Source of the DNA: an uncultured Bacteroidales bacterium
GTDB lineage: Bacteria > Bacteroidota > Bacteroidia > Bacteroidales > Paludibacteraceae
NCBI GenBank assembly: GCA_903873355.1
Contig: CAIQOG010000243.1
Location: forward strand, 1 to 12,144
Length of the DNA stretch: 12,144 nt
Direction: 5' to 3'
The notes beneath the pieces were generated by a model, which was given only the letters and a program-made list of their open reading frames with translations, had not been told where the DNA came from and did not search any database. Shown here in pieces: positions 1-8,405 of this stretch. The translations under genes and the position numbers were made by a program. Every line of letters starts with the position of its first letter. The stretch's first letter is position 1.

Positions 1-21
1 ACAAATAAATAATCTATTATC

Positions 22-1983
22 ATGAAAAAACTAATTACTTTGATGCTCAGCATCACCTTTATGTGCAGCATTTCGGCTTTTGCTGCCAAAACTTATTTGG
101 TAGAATTGGGAACATCAGGTGAAGCCACCTGGCGAGCTCCAGGCGTGGGCGACACTATTATCAATCTGCAAGTTGTGGGTACAGCTGGCGCAGCAGTTAC
201 TTTAAACGAATGGCTAAATGATAAAAGACTAGCCACACCAGTATTTTCAGGTCATGCATTTACATCTGGTGACCAAATATGGCTTGCCAAAGGTACTTAT
301 ACCATTAACGGACGCGATAGCTTAACTGCTGGAGTAAGTATGTATGGTGGGTTTGCAGGTACTGAATTTGGAGTAACCGATCGTGCCAAAGCATCAGCCT
401 TGCCCTGGGATTATGCCAACCCTACTATTATTGATGGTGCGGGTGCTTATATTGGTATTATGAGTACAAGCAGTGCTACACTCACCTCGGTTATTGACGG
501 GATTACCTTCCAGAATTGCGCCAACAGCAACCGTAACAGCTCGGGTGGCGGGGCAAAAATACAGGGTGCAAAAACGGTTATGCAAAATTGTATTGTTACA
601 CTTAGTAAAGCTACCGGTACAGTAGCCACAGGAGCAAGTGCCGGAGTCACGCTATTATCCAAAGGAACATTAAAAGATTCGTATATACATCACAATACTG
701 GTACCTCAACAGGTACTTCCGCAGGAGGTGTAAGTGTTTATGGTGATACCTGTGTAGTGACGGGATGTAAAATTGAATACAATTCAAATGGTGGTTCAGG
801 TGGATTGTATCTTTACAGTAAAACCAGCGGTGTAAAAATTTTAAATTGCAGTATATCCAACAATACTGCCAATGGTGCTACCAATGCCAATGGTGGCGGC
901 ATAGGTTCTTATATTACTGCAGTCAATGCAGCACCCATTACCATCGAAAATTGTACAATTACAGGCAATATAGCTGCTGGCAGCGGCGGTGGAGCCTATT
1001 TAAATCAAAATACAGCCACCAACATTTATAAAGTGATTGGTTGTACTTTTAGTTCAAATGTGTCGAATGCAGCGGGAGGAAATTCAGCTACAGGTGGTGG
1101 TGGTTTACACATCCAAACCTGTAATTATATTATTGATAAATGTACCTTCACAGGTAATTCTTCAAGCGCTGCTTCGAATGGAGGTTTATTAATAGCAAGT
1201 TCCAGTTCATGCCTGATTACGAATTCTAAATTTATTGGCAATACCAGCCCAAACTCAGGTTCTGCCATTTATTGTAAATCCAGCTTAACTGCCAACAACT
1301 GTTTGTTTGCAGGAAATACCGGAACTACTGTCATTCATTTTTATGCAGGCCTGGTTTCCAGTTCGTTTAATAACTGTACGTTTGCTAATAACTTAAGCAG
1401 TGCAGCAGCTCCGGCTAATATACAATTATTAGCTTTGACACCAAAATATTCATTCACAAACTGCTTGTTCAATAAAATTGGCACCTACTCTGCTCAAATA
1501 CCATTGTTTAACTATTGTGGTTTTGAAACAACAGTACCTGCAGGTGGGACTAACTGTATAACCGACATTACTGATGCTTCATTCAATAATTATGCAGCCG
1601 GTGATTATAGCCTTTCTCAATTTTCTCCGGCTGTTGATACCGGTCTTAATTTGACAGACTCTATTGGAAACAAAAAAATCACTACCGATATTTTGGGTTG
1701 TGCCCGTCCTGTTGGCACTGGCTATGATATGGGTTGCTACGAATATGGTGGAGTTCCTCCTACAGCTGTAATTGCTCCACATCAGGATGTTATCGGGTTT
1801 ACAACAATGAAAAATGCCCTTGTATCAAAATATACAGGTGTTGTACGGGTTATTTCCATGAGTGGGAAATTGTTTAAGAACGGGCTGATTGCCGAAGGTG
1901 AACAAATACAGTTACCATCCGGAGTTTACATTGTTCGTCTTACTTCCTCAAAAGGCGATTTGATTCAGAAAGTGGTTCTTTAG
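22..1983 (+). CDS. Secreted right-handed parallel beta-helix protein with C-terminal T9SS sorting domain
   Basis: The protein has 653 residues. Residues 1-22 form a Sec signal peptide (K2-K3, a hydrophobic core, likely cleavage near AFAA/K). From about residue 130 to 490 it is built of coils of roughly 25-35 residues, each with a turn of the type N-C-x-F/I-x-x-N; equivalent positions are G160, C190, S220, C249, C276, C311, C341, C374, S402, C427, C452 and C481. This is typical of a right-handed parallel beta-helix. Residues about 534-577 (SPAVDTG ... YDMGCYEYGG) resemble the choice-of-anchor Q region that often follows such helices. The last 50-60 residues (VVRVISMSGKLFKNG, then LPSGVYIVRL) match a Por/T9SS type A sorting domain, so I infer export across the outer membrane and surface attachment or release. 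Beta-helix folds include polysaccharide lyases and adhesins, but I recognise no catalytic residues. The ATG at 22 gives a good signal peptide; only 21 bases upstream are visible. Confidence 0.85.
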   Translation: MKKLITLMLSITFMCSISAFAAKTYLVELGTSGEATWRAPGVGDTIINLQVVGTAGAAVTLNEWLNDKRLATPVFSGHAFTSGDQIWLAKGTYTINGRDSLTAGVSMYGGFAGTEFGVTDRAKASALPWDYANPTIIDGAGAYIGIMSTSSATLTSVIDGITFQNCANSNRNSSGGGAKIQGAKTVMQNCIVTLSKATGTVATGASAGVTLLSKGTLKDSYIHHNTGTSTGTSAGGVSVYGDTCVVTGCKIEYNSNGGSGGLYLYSKTSGVKILNCSISNNTANGATNANGGGIGSYITAVNAAPITIENCTITGNIAAGSGGGAYLNQNTATNIYKVIGCTFSSNVSNAAGGNSATGGGGLHIQTCNYIIDKCTFTGNSSSAASNGGLLIASSSSCLITNSKFIGNTSPNSGSAIYCKSSLTANNCLFAGNTGTTVIHFYAGLVSSSFNNCTFANNLSSAAAPANIQLLALTPKYSFTNCLFNKIGTYSAQIPLFNYCGFETTVPAGGTNCITDITDASFNNYAAGDYSLSQFSPAVDTGLNLTDSIGNKKITTDILGCARPVGTGYDMGCYEYGGVPPTAVIAPHQDVIGFTTMKNALVSKYTGVVRVISMSGKLFKNGLIAEGEQIQLPSGVYIVRLTSSKGDLIQKVVL

Positions 1984-2005
1984 TTAATATCTGGCTATTG
2001 TTTAT

Positions 2006-2037
2006 TTCTGCCGGTATATATGATTATACCGGTAGAA
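2006..2037 (+). terminator. Hairpin downstream of the beta-helix gene, probable terminator
   Basis: Positions 2006-2018 pair with 2025-2037 as a 13-bp stem with one G-T wobble (2010/2033) and a 6-base loop. The core arms are CCGGTATA and TATACCGG. It begins 22 bases after the stop at 1983. The downstream side is AT-rich (TAAACG...) but has no uninterrupted T run, so it is a weaker terminator candidate than the one at 9631. It could also act as an mRNA 3' end stabiliser. It separates the beta-helix gene from the SusC/SusD operon. Confidence 0.55.
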
Positions 2038-2080
2038 TAAACGAATGCTGTTATTATTTCTTCTCATCACAACATTTTAA

Positions 2081-2101
2081 AATACAGAATTCTTCTGTAT
2101 T
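2081..2101. promoter_or_regulatory. Perfect 9-bp inverted repeat upstream of susC
   Basis: AATACAGAA at 2081-2089 is matched exactly by TTCTGTATT at 2093-2101, with a 3-base spacer (TTC). It lies 43 bases before the susC start codon in the 161-base gap between the beta-helix gene and susC. The gap also holds the hairpin at 2006-2037. No clear TAnnTTTG promoter was found in it; the nearest is a one-mismatch TATTTCTG at 2003-2010. The dyad may be a regulator's operator or a leader hairpin; the sequence alone does not decide. Confidence 0.45.
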
Positions 2102-2144
2102 GATTGATTCAATTTCCTAATTATTCATCATTTATTAAAATATC

Positions 2145-5100
2145 ATGAGGTTTAAGAACATCATACTGTTATTCAGTCTTCTTTCTATCTCCGTTTTCCT
2201 GCCGGCTCAGCTGATGATACAGGGTACGGTAACCGAATCGAACGGTGAAGCTATAATCGGTGCAAATATAAAAATCAAAGGCCTTAACAAAGGAACTGTC
2301 ACGGATGTTAATGGAAAGTTTGGACTATCCGTGCCATCTTCCACAACAGTACTCATTGTAAGCTATATCGGGTTTGAACCCCAGGAAGTTAAAGTTGGAA
2401 CTCAACGCATGTTCAATATTAGTATGAAATCTGCCAATAAAGATTTGGATGAAGTAGTGGTAATGGGCTATCAGGAAATTAAAAAACGTGATTTGACCGG
2501 TTCTGTGGGGAAAGCTGATTTGGACAATATGCTAAAGATGAATGTGTCTAATGTTGATCAGGCCTTATCTGGTCGTATAGCCGGTGTTCAGGTTAGCTCC
2601 AGTGAAGGTACACCCGGCGCTGATATGAACATTGTGGTACGTGGTACCAATTCTATAACCGGATCCAATGCACCATTGTATGTTATTGATGGTTTCCCCA
2701 TGGAAGATGGTTCAGCTTCCACTCTTAACCCCAGGGATATAGAATCGATGGAAGTATTGAAGGATGCATCTGCAACTGCCATTTATGGTGCCCGTGGTGC
2801 CAACGGTGTGGTTATGATTACCACCAAAAAGGGTCAGATAGGTGCTCCGGTAATTACCTACGATGGTTCATTCGGTATGCAACGTGTCACCAAACAAATG
2901 CCTGTACTGGATGCCTATAACTTTGTGAAAATGCAGGATGACGTTTCCTACGCCACAGTGATGAATGCCGGATACTATGCTACCGATACGAACGGCAAAA
3001 AATGGACCCTTGAAGATTACAGAAATGTACCCACCATCAACTGGCAGGATTTGATTTTCAGGGATGCACCGGTTCAAAATCACTCCCTTATGATAAGCGG
3101 AGGTAAAGAAGATTCCCGTTATACTGCTTCGCTTTCGTATTTCAATCAGGATGGTGTCATTATAAACACAACTTACAATCGTATACAAGGTAAAGTGTCC
3201 AATACGATTAAAAAGAAAGACCTTACCATTTACCTTAATGCCAATTATTCCCGGGCAACACAATTTGGTTCCAGGCCTTCCGAAAATTCGTGGGCAAGTG
3301 CCAATAACCTCTTCTCCAATGTTTGGGGTTTTCGTCCCGCCATATATCCTACTCAATCTATGGATAGTTATTTGAATGATATTTTTGACGAAACAGTGAT
3401 ATCCGATTATCGGGTAAACCCTGTTATAAACCTGAATAACGAATATCGAAAGACTACCCGAAATGTATTACAAACCAACGCTTACCTGCAATATGAGTTC
3501 ACTAAAGGCTTGATTTTAAAAGCATCTATGGGTTTTAGCAATGAAGATTTATTAGACGAGGCTTTTAATAATTCAAATACCCGCTTCGGAAATATTACCA
3601 ATGCAAACCGTGTGAATGCGACCGAAACCACTTCATCCCGTCAAACCTGGCTGAACGAAAACACCCTGACCTATACTAAATCGATTGACAAAACACACAA
3701 TTTTAATGCCTTACTGGGTTTTACCATGCAGGCATCGGATATTAAGGCTTATTCCACCCAAACCATTCAAATCCCTTCAGAATATGAAGTGCTTGGCATG
3801 GCCGGAATGGGCGCAGGGACTCCGTTTCTAATGACTTCAAACGTTTCGCGCTGGACGATGATGTCGTACTTAGGTCGTTTGAATTATAATTATAAGAACA
3901 GGTATTATGCCACAGCTTCGTTCCGTGCCGATGGTTCTTCCCGTTTTAAAGGAGATAATCAGTTTGGATATTTTCCTTCCGGCTCACTTGCCTGGAATTT
4001 TACCGAGGAAAACTTTATGAAACCAATCTCTGATATTGTAAGCTCAGGTAAACTACGCATCAGTTGGGGGGTTACTGGAAATAACCGTGTGGGTGATTAT
4101 GATACCTATGCCAGGTTGGTGAAATTATCCAGTGGTTCCAATACAGGGGTCTATCCTTTTGATAATTCTTTAACTTCAGTAGGACTTGTACCCAGTACAT
4201 TATCCAATATTGGTTTGCGTTGGGAATCAACCTCCCAATGGAATGCCGGTACCGATATTTCTTTGTTAAATCAACGGATTTTCCTGACTCTGGATGTCTA
4301 CAAAAAAAGTACGGATGATTTATTGCTCAATGCTAATTTACCCTATAGTTCGGGTTATCCAAACGGTTACAAAAATATTGGAAAAACGGAGAATCAGGGA
4401 CTTGAAATCACGCTGAAAACATGGAATATAAAGACTAAGGATTTCACCTGGTCCACCAACTTCAATATTTCTTTCAATCAGAATAAAGTTGTGGCACTAA
4501 CCGAAAATCAAACTACCCTGACCACAAATGCCGCTTTTGATCAGGGCTTTAACAGTATGCCAAACTATTACACCCAAATAGGATATCCATTAGGAATGAT
4601 GTATGGTTACATTTATCAGGGAACCTATAAATACAATGATTTTAATTATGATGCCGTAGCCAATACCTATACCATTAAACCTGGCGTCCCAACCTTCACC
4701 GGAGAATCTGCTACACAACCCGGTTTCCCAAAATACCGTGACCTGAACGGCGATGGAAAAATTGATTCTAACGACCAGACTGTGATTGGAAAGGGAACAC
4801 CCACACATATCGGAGGTTTTATTAATGATTTCACGTATAAAGGATTTGATTTAAGTGTGTTTTTCCAATGGTCGTACGGTAATGATATTTTGAGTGCTAA
4901 CTTGTTAAAATATCAGACATATACCGGAGGTACATTTACAAACTTGTTCACAAGCTGGGAGAACCACTGGTCGCCCGACAACCCGAACAGTGATATCCCA
5001 GTTAACTATGTGCCAAATCCGGCTGCAGGAACAAATAAAATTACCTATTTCAAAGCATCCTTAAATGTGTTTTCAACCAGGGCTATACAGGATGGATCAT

Positions 5101-5339
5101 TCCTGAGATTAAAGAATATAACACTAGGTTACAATCTTGATTCTAAAATAGTGAAGAGTCTGAAATTGAATAAAGTACGCTTTTTTGTAAATGCAAATGA
5201 TATATGGGTGCTAACATCCTATACCGGTGGGTATGACCCCGAGGTTTCGGTTCGTAATTCAGCATTGACTCCCGGCTTTGATTTTTCTGCCTATCCACGT
5301 GCATTATCTTTTAATGGTGGTGTAAGTATTAGTTTTTAA
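2145..5339 (+). CDS. susC: SusC/RagA-family TonB-linked outer membrane transporter
   Basis: The 1064-residue protein is the outer-membrane pore of a SusCD glycan importer, driven by TonB-ExbBD. Residues 1-22 are a signal peptide ending LPAQ. Residues about 24-95 form the CarboxypepD_reg-like domain (IQGTVTESNGEAIIGANI ... GTVTDVNGKF). A TonB-box-like segment LDEVVVMGYQ sits at 101-110. The plug domain follows (about 112-230), with the SusC hallmarks PLYVIDGFP at 178-186 and DIESMEVLKDASATAIYGAR at 198-217. The rest is a beta-barrel rich in aromatic alternating strands, with the usual SusC insert DLNGDGKIDSNDQ near residue 866 and a terminal Phe (GVSISF). There is no STN domain, so signalling through an anti-sigma factor is not indicated. 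Length is normal for the family. The A/T-rich TTAAAATATC before the ATG is typical for Bacteroidota. It is the first gene of the operon, and the susD partner follows 35 bases later. The ligand is not readable from sequence. The symbol denotes the family only. Confidence 0.96.
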   Translation: MRFKNIILLFSLLSISVFLPAQLMIQGTVTESNGEAIIGANIKIKGLNKGTVTDVNGKFGLSVPSSTTVLIVSYIGFEPQEVKVGTQRMFNISMKSANKDLDEVVVMGYQEIKKRDLTGSVGKADLDNMLKMNVSNVDQALSGRIAGVQVSSSEGTPGADMNIVVRGTNSITGSNAPLYVIDGFPMEDGSASTLNPRDIESMEVLKDASATAIYGARGANGVVMITTKKGQIGAPVITYDGSFGMQRVTKQMPVLDAYNFVKMQDDVSYATVMNAGYYATDTNGKKWTLEDYRNVPTINWQDLIFRDAPVQNHSLMISGGKEDSRYTASLSYFNQDGVIINTTYNRIQGKVSNTIKKKDLTIYLNANYSRATQFGSRPSENSWASANNLFSNVWGFRPAIYPTQSMDSYLNDIFDETVISDYRVNPVINLNNEYRKTTRNVLQTNAYLQYEFTKGLILKASMGFSNEDLLDEAFNNSNTRFGNITNANRVNATETTSSRQTWLNENTLTYTKSIDKTHNFNALLGFTMQASDIKAYSTQTIQIPSEYEVLGMAGMGAGTPFLMTSNVSRWTMMSYLGRLNYNYKNRYYATASFRADGSSRFKGDNQFGYFPSGSLAWNFTEENFMKPISDIVSSGKLRISWGVTGNNRVGDYDTYARLVKLSSGSNTGVYPFDNSLTSVGLVPSTLSNIGLRWESTSQWNAGTDISLLNQRIFLTLDVYKKSTDDLLLNANLPYSSGYPNGYKNIGKTENQGLEITLKTWNIKTKDFTWSTNFNISFNQNKVVALTENQTTLTTNAAFDQGFNSMPNYYTQIGYPLGMMYGYIYQGTYKYNDFNYDAVANTYTIKPGVPTFTGESATQPGFPKYRDLNGDGKIDSNDQTVIGKGTPTHIGGFINDFTYKGFDLSVFFQWSYGNDILSANLLKYQTYTGGTFTNLFTSWENHWSPDNPNSDIPVNYVPNPAAGTNKITYFKASLNVFSTRAIQDGSFLRLKNITLGYNLDSKIVKSLKLNKVRFFVNANDIWVLTSYTGGYDPEVSVRNSALTPGFDFSAYPRALSFNGGVSISF

Positions 5340-5343
5340 TAAT

Positions 5344-5371
5344 TTATAATTCATAGTTTATAATTCATAAT
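5344..5371. repeat. AT-rich tandem repeat with 7-base phasing between susC and susD
   Basis: Four consecutive 7-base units read TTATAAT, TCATAGT, TTATAAT, TCATAAT, so the 13-base word TTTATAATTCATA occurs twice, 14 bases apart (5343-5355 and 5357-5369). The array fills most of the 35-base susC-susD gap and ends three bases before the annotated ATG at 5375. A second array with the same 7-base phasing lies at 11754-11785. It could be a slippage-generated intergenic repeat or an A/T-rich translation enhancer. Confidence 0.6.
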
Positions 5372-5374
5372 TTT

Positions 5375-7183
5375 ATGATAACCAATAGATTAAACTTCGG
5401 GGGCTTTCAAACTCCCCTTCCGTTGAAACGACAATTGAACATATTTAAGATAGTTCTGTCATTACAATTCGTATTAAGCCTGAGTTCGTGCAGTGATTTC
5501 CTGAATACAACTCCAATGGCTATTACACCTGAAACTTATTTCCAGAACAAAGCGCAGGTGCAATCATTTCTTATCTCTGTATATGCACCTCTGCAGGATG
5601 CAAGTTTCTACGGAGATTCTTATGCTGGGAAAATTACTGCAGAGGATTTAGGTTATTATCAACGCGTTGCCCCTGTATCATCAGTAATTTGTGGCTCAAC
5701 AAATATTTCTGACCCAACTCTGCTTAGCCTTTGGCGTACCTTGTATGATGGTATTAACAGGGCTAATATGTTACTTGAAAATATAGATAGAGCTATGCCG
5801 GCTTCTTCCGATTCGCTTGCACGTGAACAATACCGCTCTGAAGCCCGATTCCTGAGAGCCTTTTATTATTTTACGCTGGTTCAGAACTTTGGAGATGTGC
5901 CACTGAGAATTCACACACCCAAGGACATTAACAATCTGTCGCTTGCCCGTACACCAAAACAACAGATTTATGATTTTATTACTTCCGAAATGATAGCTGC
6001 CGAACCGTTCGTGCCTTTGGCCTCGAGCGTAAGTCCTGGTCATATTAGTCAATCGACAGTTAAGGGAATTTTAGCACGTGTATATCTTTTCCGTGCCGGA
6101 GAAAATTATCGCGATGCTGCGGTTGGTAATCCGCTAACAAATAGTGCCGATTCGGTAAATGCTTATTTCACACATGCCAGAGACTGGGCTTTAAATGTAA
6201 AAACAACAGCTATACATGGTTTGGTAAGTCCTTACAGTCAGGTTTTTATTGATTTGTGTACAGATAAATACAACAGCACGGGTGTGAAGGAGAGTATATG
6301 GGAAGTGGAATTTGCAGGAAACAGAACCACTTCGGTAGTTGCCACTGGCCGAATAGGTAATACCATTGGTTTTGGAGGTCCGGACTTAAAATCAGTAGGA
6401 GCTGCGGATGCAGATAAAGGTGGACTGGCTAATCCGGGTATGGGATACAACTACATTTATTGTACGCTAAAACTTTTTGATATGTATAAATCGGAAGCTG
6501 ATTCGGCGCGTGGAAACTGGAACATAGCTCCGTTTACATACACTACGACCGGTACTGCAGCAACCACAAAAGTAACTGGACGCAAATACTATTATGGAAA
6601 AACACCTGCCAGTCTGGCTGGAAAAACCTTGCCCGATACCGACGCAAACGGCTTTATTTACACTGCAGGCACTGCAACAGATACGTTGAATACGGCACGC
6701 TGTATTGCAAAATACCGTAGGGAATATGAACAGATATTGCCGAAGGATAAGAATTATACACCGATTAACTTTCCGCTCCTTCGGTATTCCGATGTATTGT
6801 TGATGATAGCCGAAGCTGAAAATGAAATTAATGCTGCTCCGACAACTCTTGCTTACGAATGTATCAATGCTGTGCGAACCCGGGCAAAAATAAGTTCTTT
6901 ATCGGGTCTTACAACATCCCAATTCAGGGATGCAATTAAAAAGGAACGGGCCATGGAACTTTGTTACGAAGCTACCCGAAGGTTTGATTTAATCCGATGG
7001 GGTGCTTATCCCGAAACAATGAATGCAGTTGCCACTCTTTTAACCGGAAACCCACGCTGGCCTGCCAATATGAGTTATGCGCCGACTTATTTTAAAATAC
7101 CGGCAAGCTATTATTATCTTCCTATTCCGGCTTATGAACTTAGTGTAAATAAACTGATATATTACAATAATCCGGGATGGTAA
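5375..7183 (+). CDS. susD: SusD/RagB-family outer-membrane glycan-binding lipoprotein
   Basis: This is the surface lid of the SusCD transporter, binding oligosaccharide and delivering it to SusC. The reading frame gives 602 residues. A lipobox LSSC with Cys39 follows a hydrophobic stretch (NIFKIVLSLQFVLSL), so it is a lipoprotein. SusD hallmarks are CSDFLNTTP at 39-47, LWRTLYDGINRANMLLENID with SEARFLRAFYYFTLVQNFGDVPL in the N-terminal TPR-like half, NFPLLRYSDVLLMIAEAENE near 465-485, and ERAMELCYEATRRFDLIRWG near 525-545. The protein ends YYNNPGW, which is usual for the family. The first 20 residues (containing FGGFQTPLPLKRQ) do not look like a signal peptide n-region and appear to translate a GC-rich intergenic element. 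A TTG at 5435 (residue 21) would give a more ordinary signal peptide, so the true start is uncertain. It is the second gene of the operon. The symbol denotes the family only. Confidence 0.94.
   Translation: MITNRLNFGGFQTPLPLKRQLNIFKIVLSLQFVLSLSSCSDFLNTTPMAITPETYFQNKAQVQSFLISVYAPLQDASFYGDSYAGKITAEDLGYYQRVAPVSSVICGSTNISDPTLLSLWRTLYDGINRANMLLENIDRAMPASSDSLAREQYRSEARFLRAFYYFTLVQNFGDVPLRIHTPKDINNLSLARTPKQQIYDFITSEMIAAEPFVPLASSVSPGHISQSTVKGILARVYLFRAGENYRDAAVGNPLTNSADSVNAYFTHARDWALNVKTTAIHGLVSPYSQVFIDLCTDKYNSTGVKESIWEVEFAGNRTTSVVATGRIGNTIGFGGPDLKSVGAADADKGGLANPGMGYNYIYCTLKLFDMYKSEADSARGNWNIAPFTYTTTGTAATTKVTGRKYYYGKTPASLAGKTLPDTDANGFIYTAGTATDTLNTARCIAKYRREYEQILPKDKNYTPINFPLLRYSDVLLMIAEAENEINAAPTTLAYECINAVRTRAKISSLSGLTTSQFRDAIKKERAMELCYEATRRFDLIRWGAYPETMNAVATLLTGNPRWPANMSYAPTYFKIPASYYYLPIPAYELSVNKLIYYNNPGW
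5399..5430. repeat. GC-rich dyad element inside the putative N-terminal extension of susD
   Basis: A G run at 5399-5403 pairs with CCCC at 5414-5417 (four G-C pairs plus one wobble) around CTTTCAAACT, followed by CGTTGAAACG at 5421-5430, itself a small inverted repeat. Its GC content contrasts with the AT-rich flank at 5340-5397. It looks like an intergenic REP-type element rather than signal-peptide coding sequence. A genome-wide copy count would settle this. It could also simply be coding. Confidence 0.3.
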
Positions 7184-7245
7184 ACGGCTTATATCCTTAT
7201 TTATCTGATTAATTTATTAATACCTGGAAATACAAAATAAAAGAA

Positions 7246-8250
7246 ATGAAAACATTCAATTTTATACTATATCTGTCGCTTTTTGCACTGCTTTTTAGCT
7301 CCTGCGACAATGCACTTACTGAAAAAATGCTTTTTGAAGCAACAGTAGATACAGCTACAGCAGATACCATCATTAAAGATACTGTCTTTGTCAAAAAAGG
7401 GATGCCCTTAAGTTTTAAATTTAGTGGTAATGCCCAGTTTATATCTTATTTTAGCGGAGAGCCCGGATATGAGTATTTTTACTACAATACCTCTGTTATT
7501 CCGGTTAGCCAGTTTGATTCCTGCTTTCTGAAATTCGATCTTACTCCCGTGGGTATTGATAGTGTACATATAGCCAACACGCTCTCACTTGCTGTTTCAG
7601 ACAATTTTCCTGGCTTATTCGGTATAGCTTCTACACCCGCTTTTTCGAAAGATTCTGCCAATATACTCAATATGAAAGATTATAGCTGGACCGACCTGAC
7701 AGCGCAATGTGGTTTTCCGGCAACAAACGGTTTAAAGAAATCGGTCAAAGTGAACGCAATGAACATGTTGAGTAAAAATGTATGCCTGAAATTCAGGTAT
7801 AAAACAGCTCTAAATGACACTGTTCAGCCCAAATGGACCATTGCCAACCTGAAATTTGTGCGCTACCAGAAAGGGAAAACTCCTGTGGAGATTTTGGCTT
7901 CTGGACTCACTTTCAAACAATTTGATATTTTAAATCCTGCTATTGCTTATGCTGTTGCGGGTGCGGGTGTTTGGTCGAAAAGTAATCCGGTGAATATATT
8001 CATTAACTCATCCTTGTCAAGAAGTTCGTTGAATGAAGATTATCTCATAAGTACACCCACTATCATTAATCCTGTGAGTACTCCAAGTACAGGAGCATTA
8101 GTAAAAAACCTGTCGGTGGATGTAAAAGCTTACAGCTATACCTATATGACAAAAGGTGTTTATTATGCCACCTTTTCGGCAACTAGTGCAAATTACATGG
8201 ACAATGGTCAGTACAAAGAGGTTAATTTTATAATTAAGGTTATAGACTGA
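7246..8250 (+). CDS. SusE/F-position surface lipoprotein, DUF5017-like
   Basis: The 334-residue protein has a lipoprotein signal peptide (MKTFNFILYLSLFALLFSSC) with the lipobox Cys at residue 20. Residues 31-60 run into a segment with KFSGNAQFISYFSGEPGYEY (58-77). The FSGN...FYSGEPG.EY pattern is, as I recall, characteristic of the DUF5017 family found beside SusCD pairs; I could not verify this by search. The remainder is beta-rich with no enzyme motif. It sits directly after susD, where SusE/SusF-type surface glycan-binding proteins are encoded, so I infer that it binds glycan on the outer face of the outer membrane. The gap to susD is 62 bases with no terminator, so co-transcription is likely. 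The ATG is preceded by A-rich AAAATAAAAGAA. Alternatives are another uncharacterised Ig-like or BACON-like binding lipoprotein. Lipoprotein and locus role are fairly sure; the family name is not. Confidence 0.7.
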   Translation: MKTFNFILYLSLFALLFSSCDNALTEKMLFEATVDTATADTIIKDTVFVKKGMPLSFKFSGNAQFISYFSGEPGYEYFYYNTSVIPVSQFDSCFLKFDLTPVGIDSVHIANTLSLAVSDNFPGLFGIASTPAFSKDSANILNMKDYSWTDLTAQCGFPATNGLKKSVKVNAMNMLSKNVCLKFRYKTALNDTVQPKWTIANLKFVRYQKGKTPVEILASGLTFKQFDILNPAIAYAVAGAGVWSKSNPVNIFINSSLSRSSLNEDYLISTPTIINPVSTPSTGALVKNLSVDVKAYSYTYMTKGVYYATFSATSANYMDNGQYKEVNFIIKVID

Positions 8251-8359
8251 TAAAAGAAAATTGATTTAGTTGAACCAAATATTGTATCTCAGAATTCAGG
8301 AAAAAATTGTAAAGCAGAATAAAACTAATTGTTTTAAATACAAAGTAGTGATTTTATTT

Positions 8360-8374
8360 TGTAATCTGGTTACA
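8360..8374. promoter_or_regulatory. Short inverted repeat upstream of the GH88 gene
   Basis: TGTAA at 8360-8364 is mirrored by TTACA at 8370-8374 with five bases between. It lies in the 155-base gap between the lipoprotein gene and the GH88 gene, 31 bases before the ATG. Just upstream, TATTTTG at 8355-8361 resembles a TAnnTTTG promoter element but is one T short, and TTG at 8329-8331 is 23 bases before it. It may be an operator or an internal promoter region. Five-base arms can occur by chance. Nothing else was seen in the gap. Confidence 0.25.
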
Positions 8375-8405
8375 GTTTTCTTAGGCAAATAATATATTTA
8401 ATCAG

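Noticed and set aside
846..1031. 61-codon + strand open frame rich in Gln, Tyr and Trp
   Set aside because: It is an out-of-frame reading of the repetitive beta-helix coils.
2868..3356. 162-codon open frame on the minus strand inside susC
   Set aside because: It is fully antisense to a well-supported susC reading frame, has no recognisable domain, and reads as a shadow of biased coding sequence.
7184..7245. Possible terminator between susD and the lipoprotein gene
   Set aside because: The AT-rich gap holds only weak partial symmetries (ATTAATTTATTAAT) with no GC stem or T run; co-transcription is more likely.
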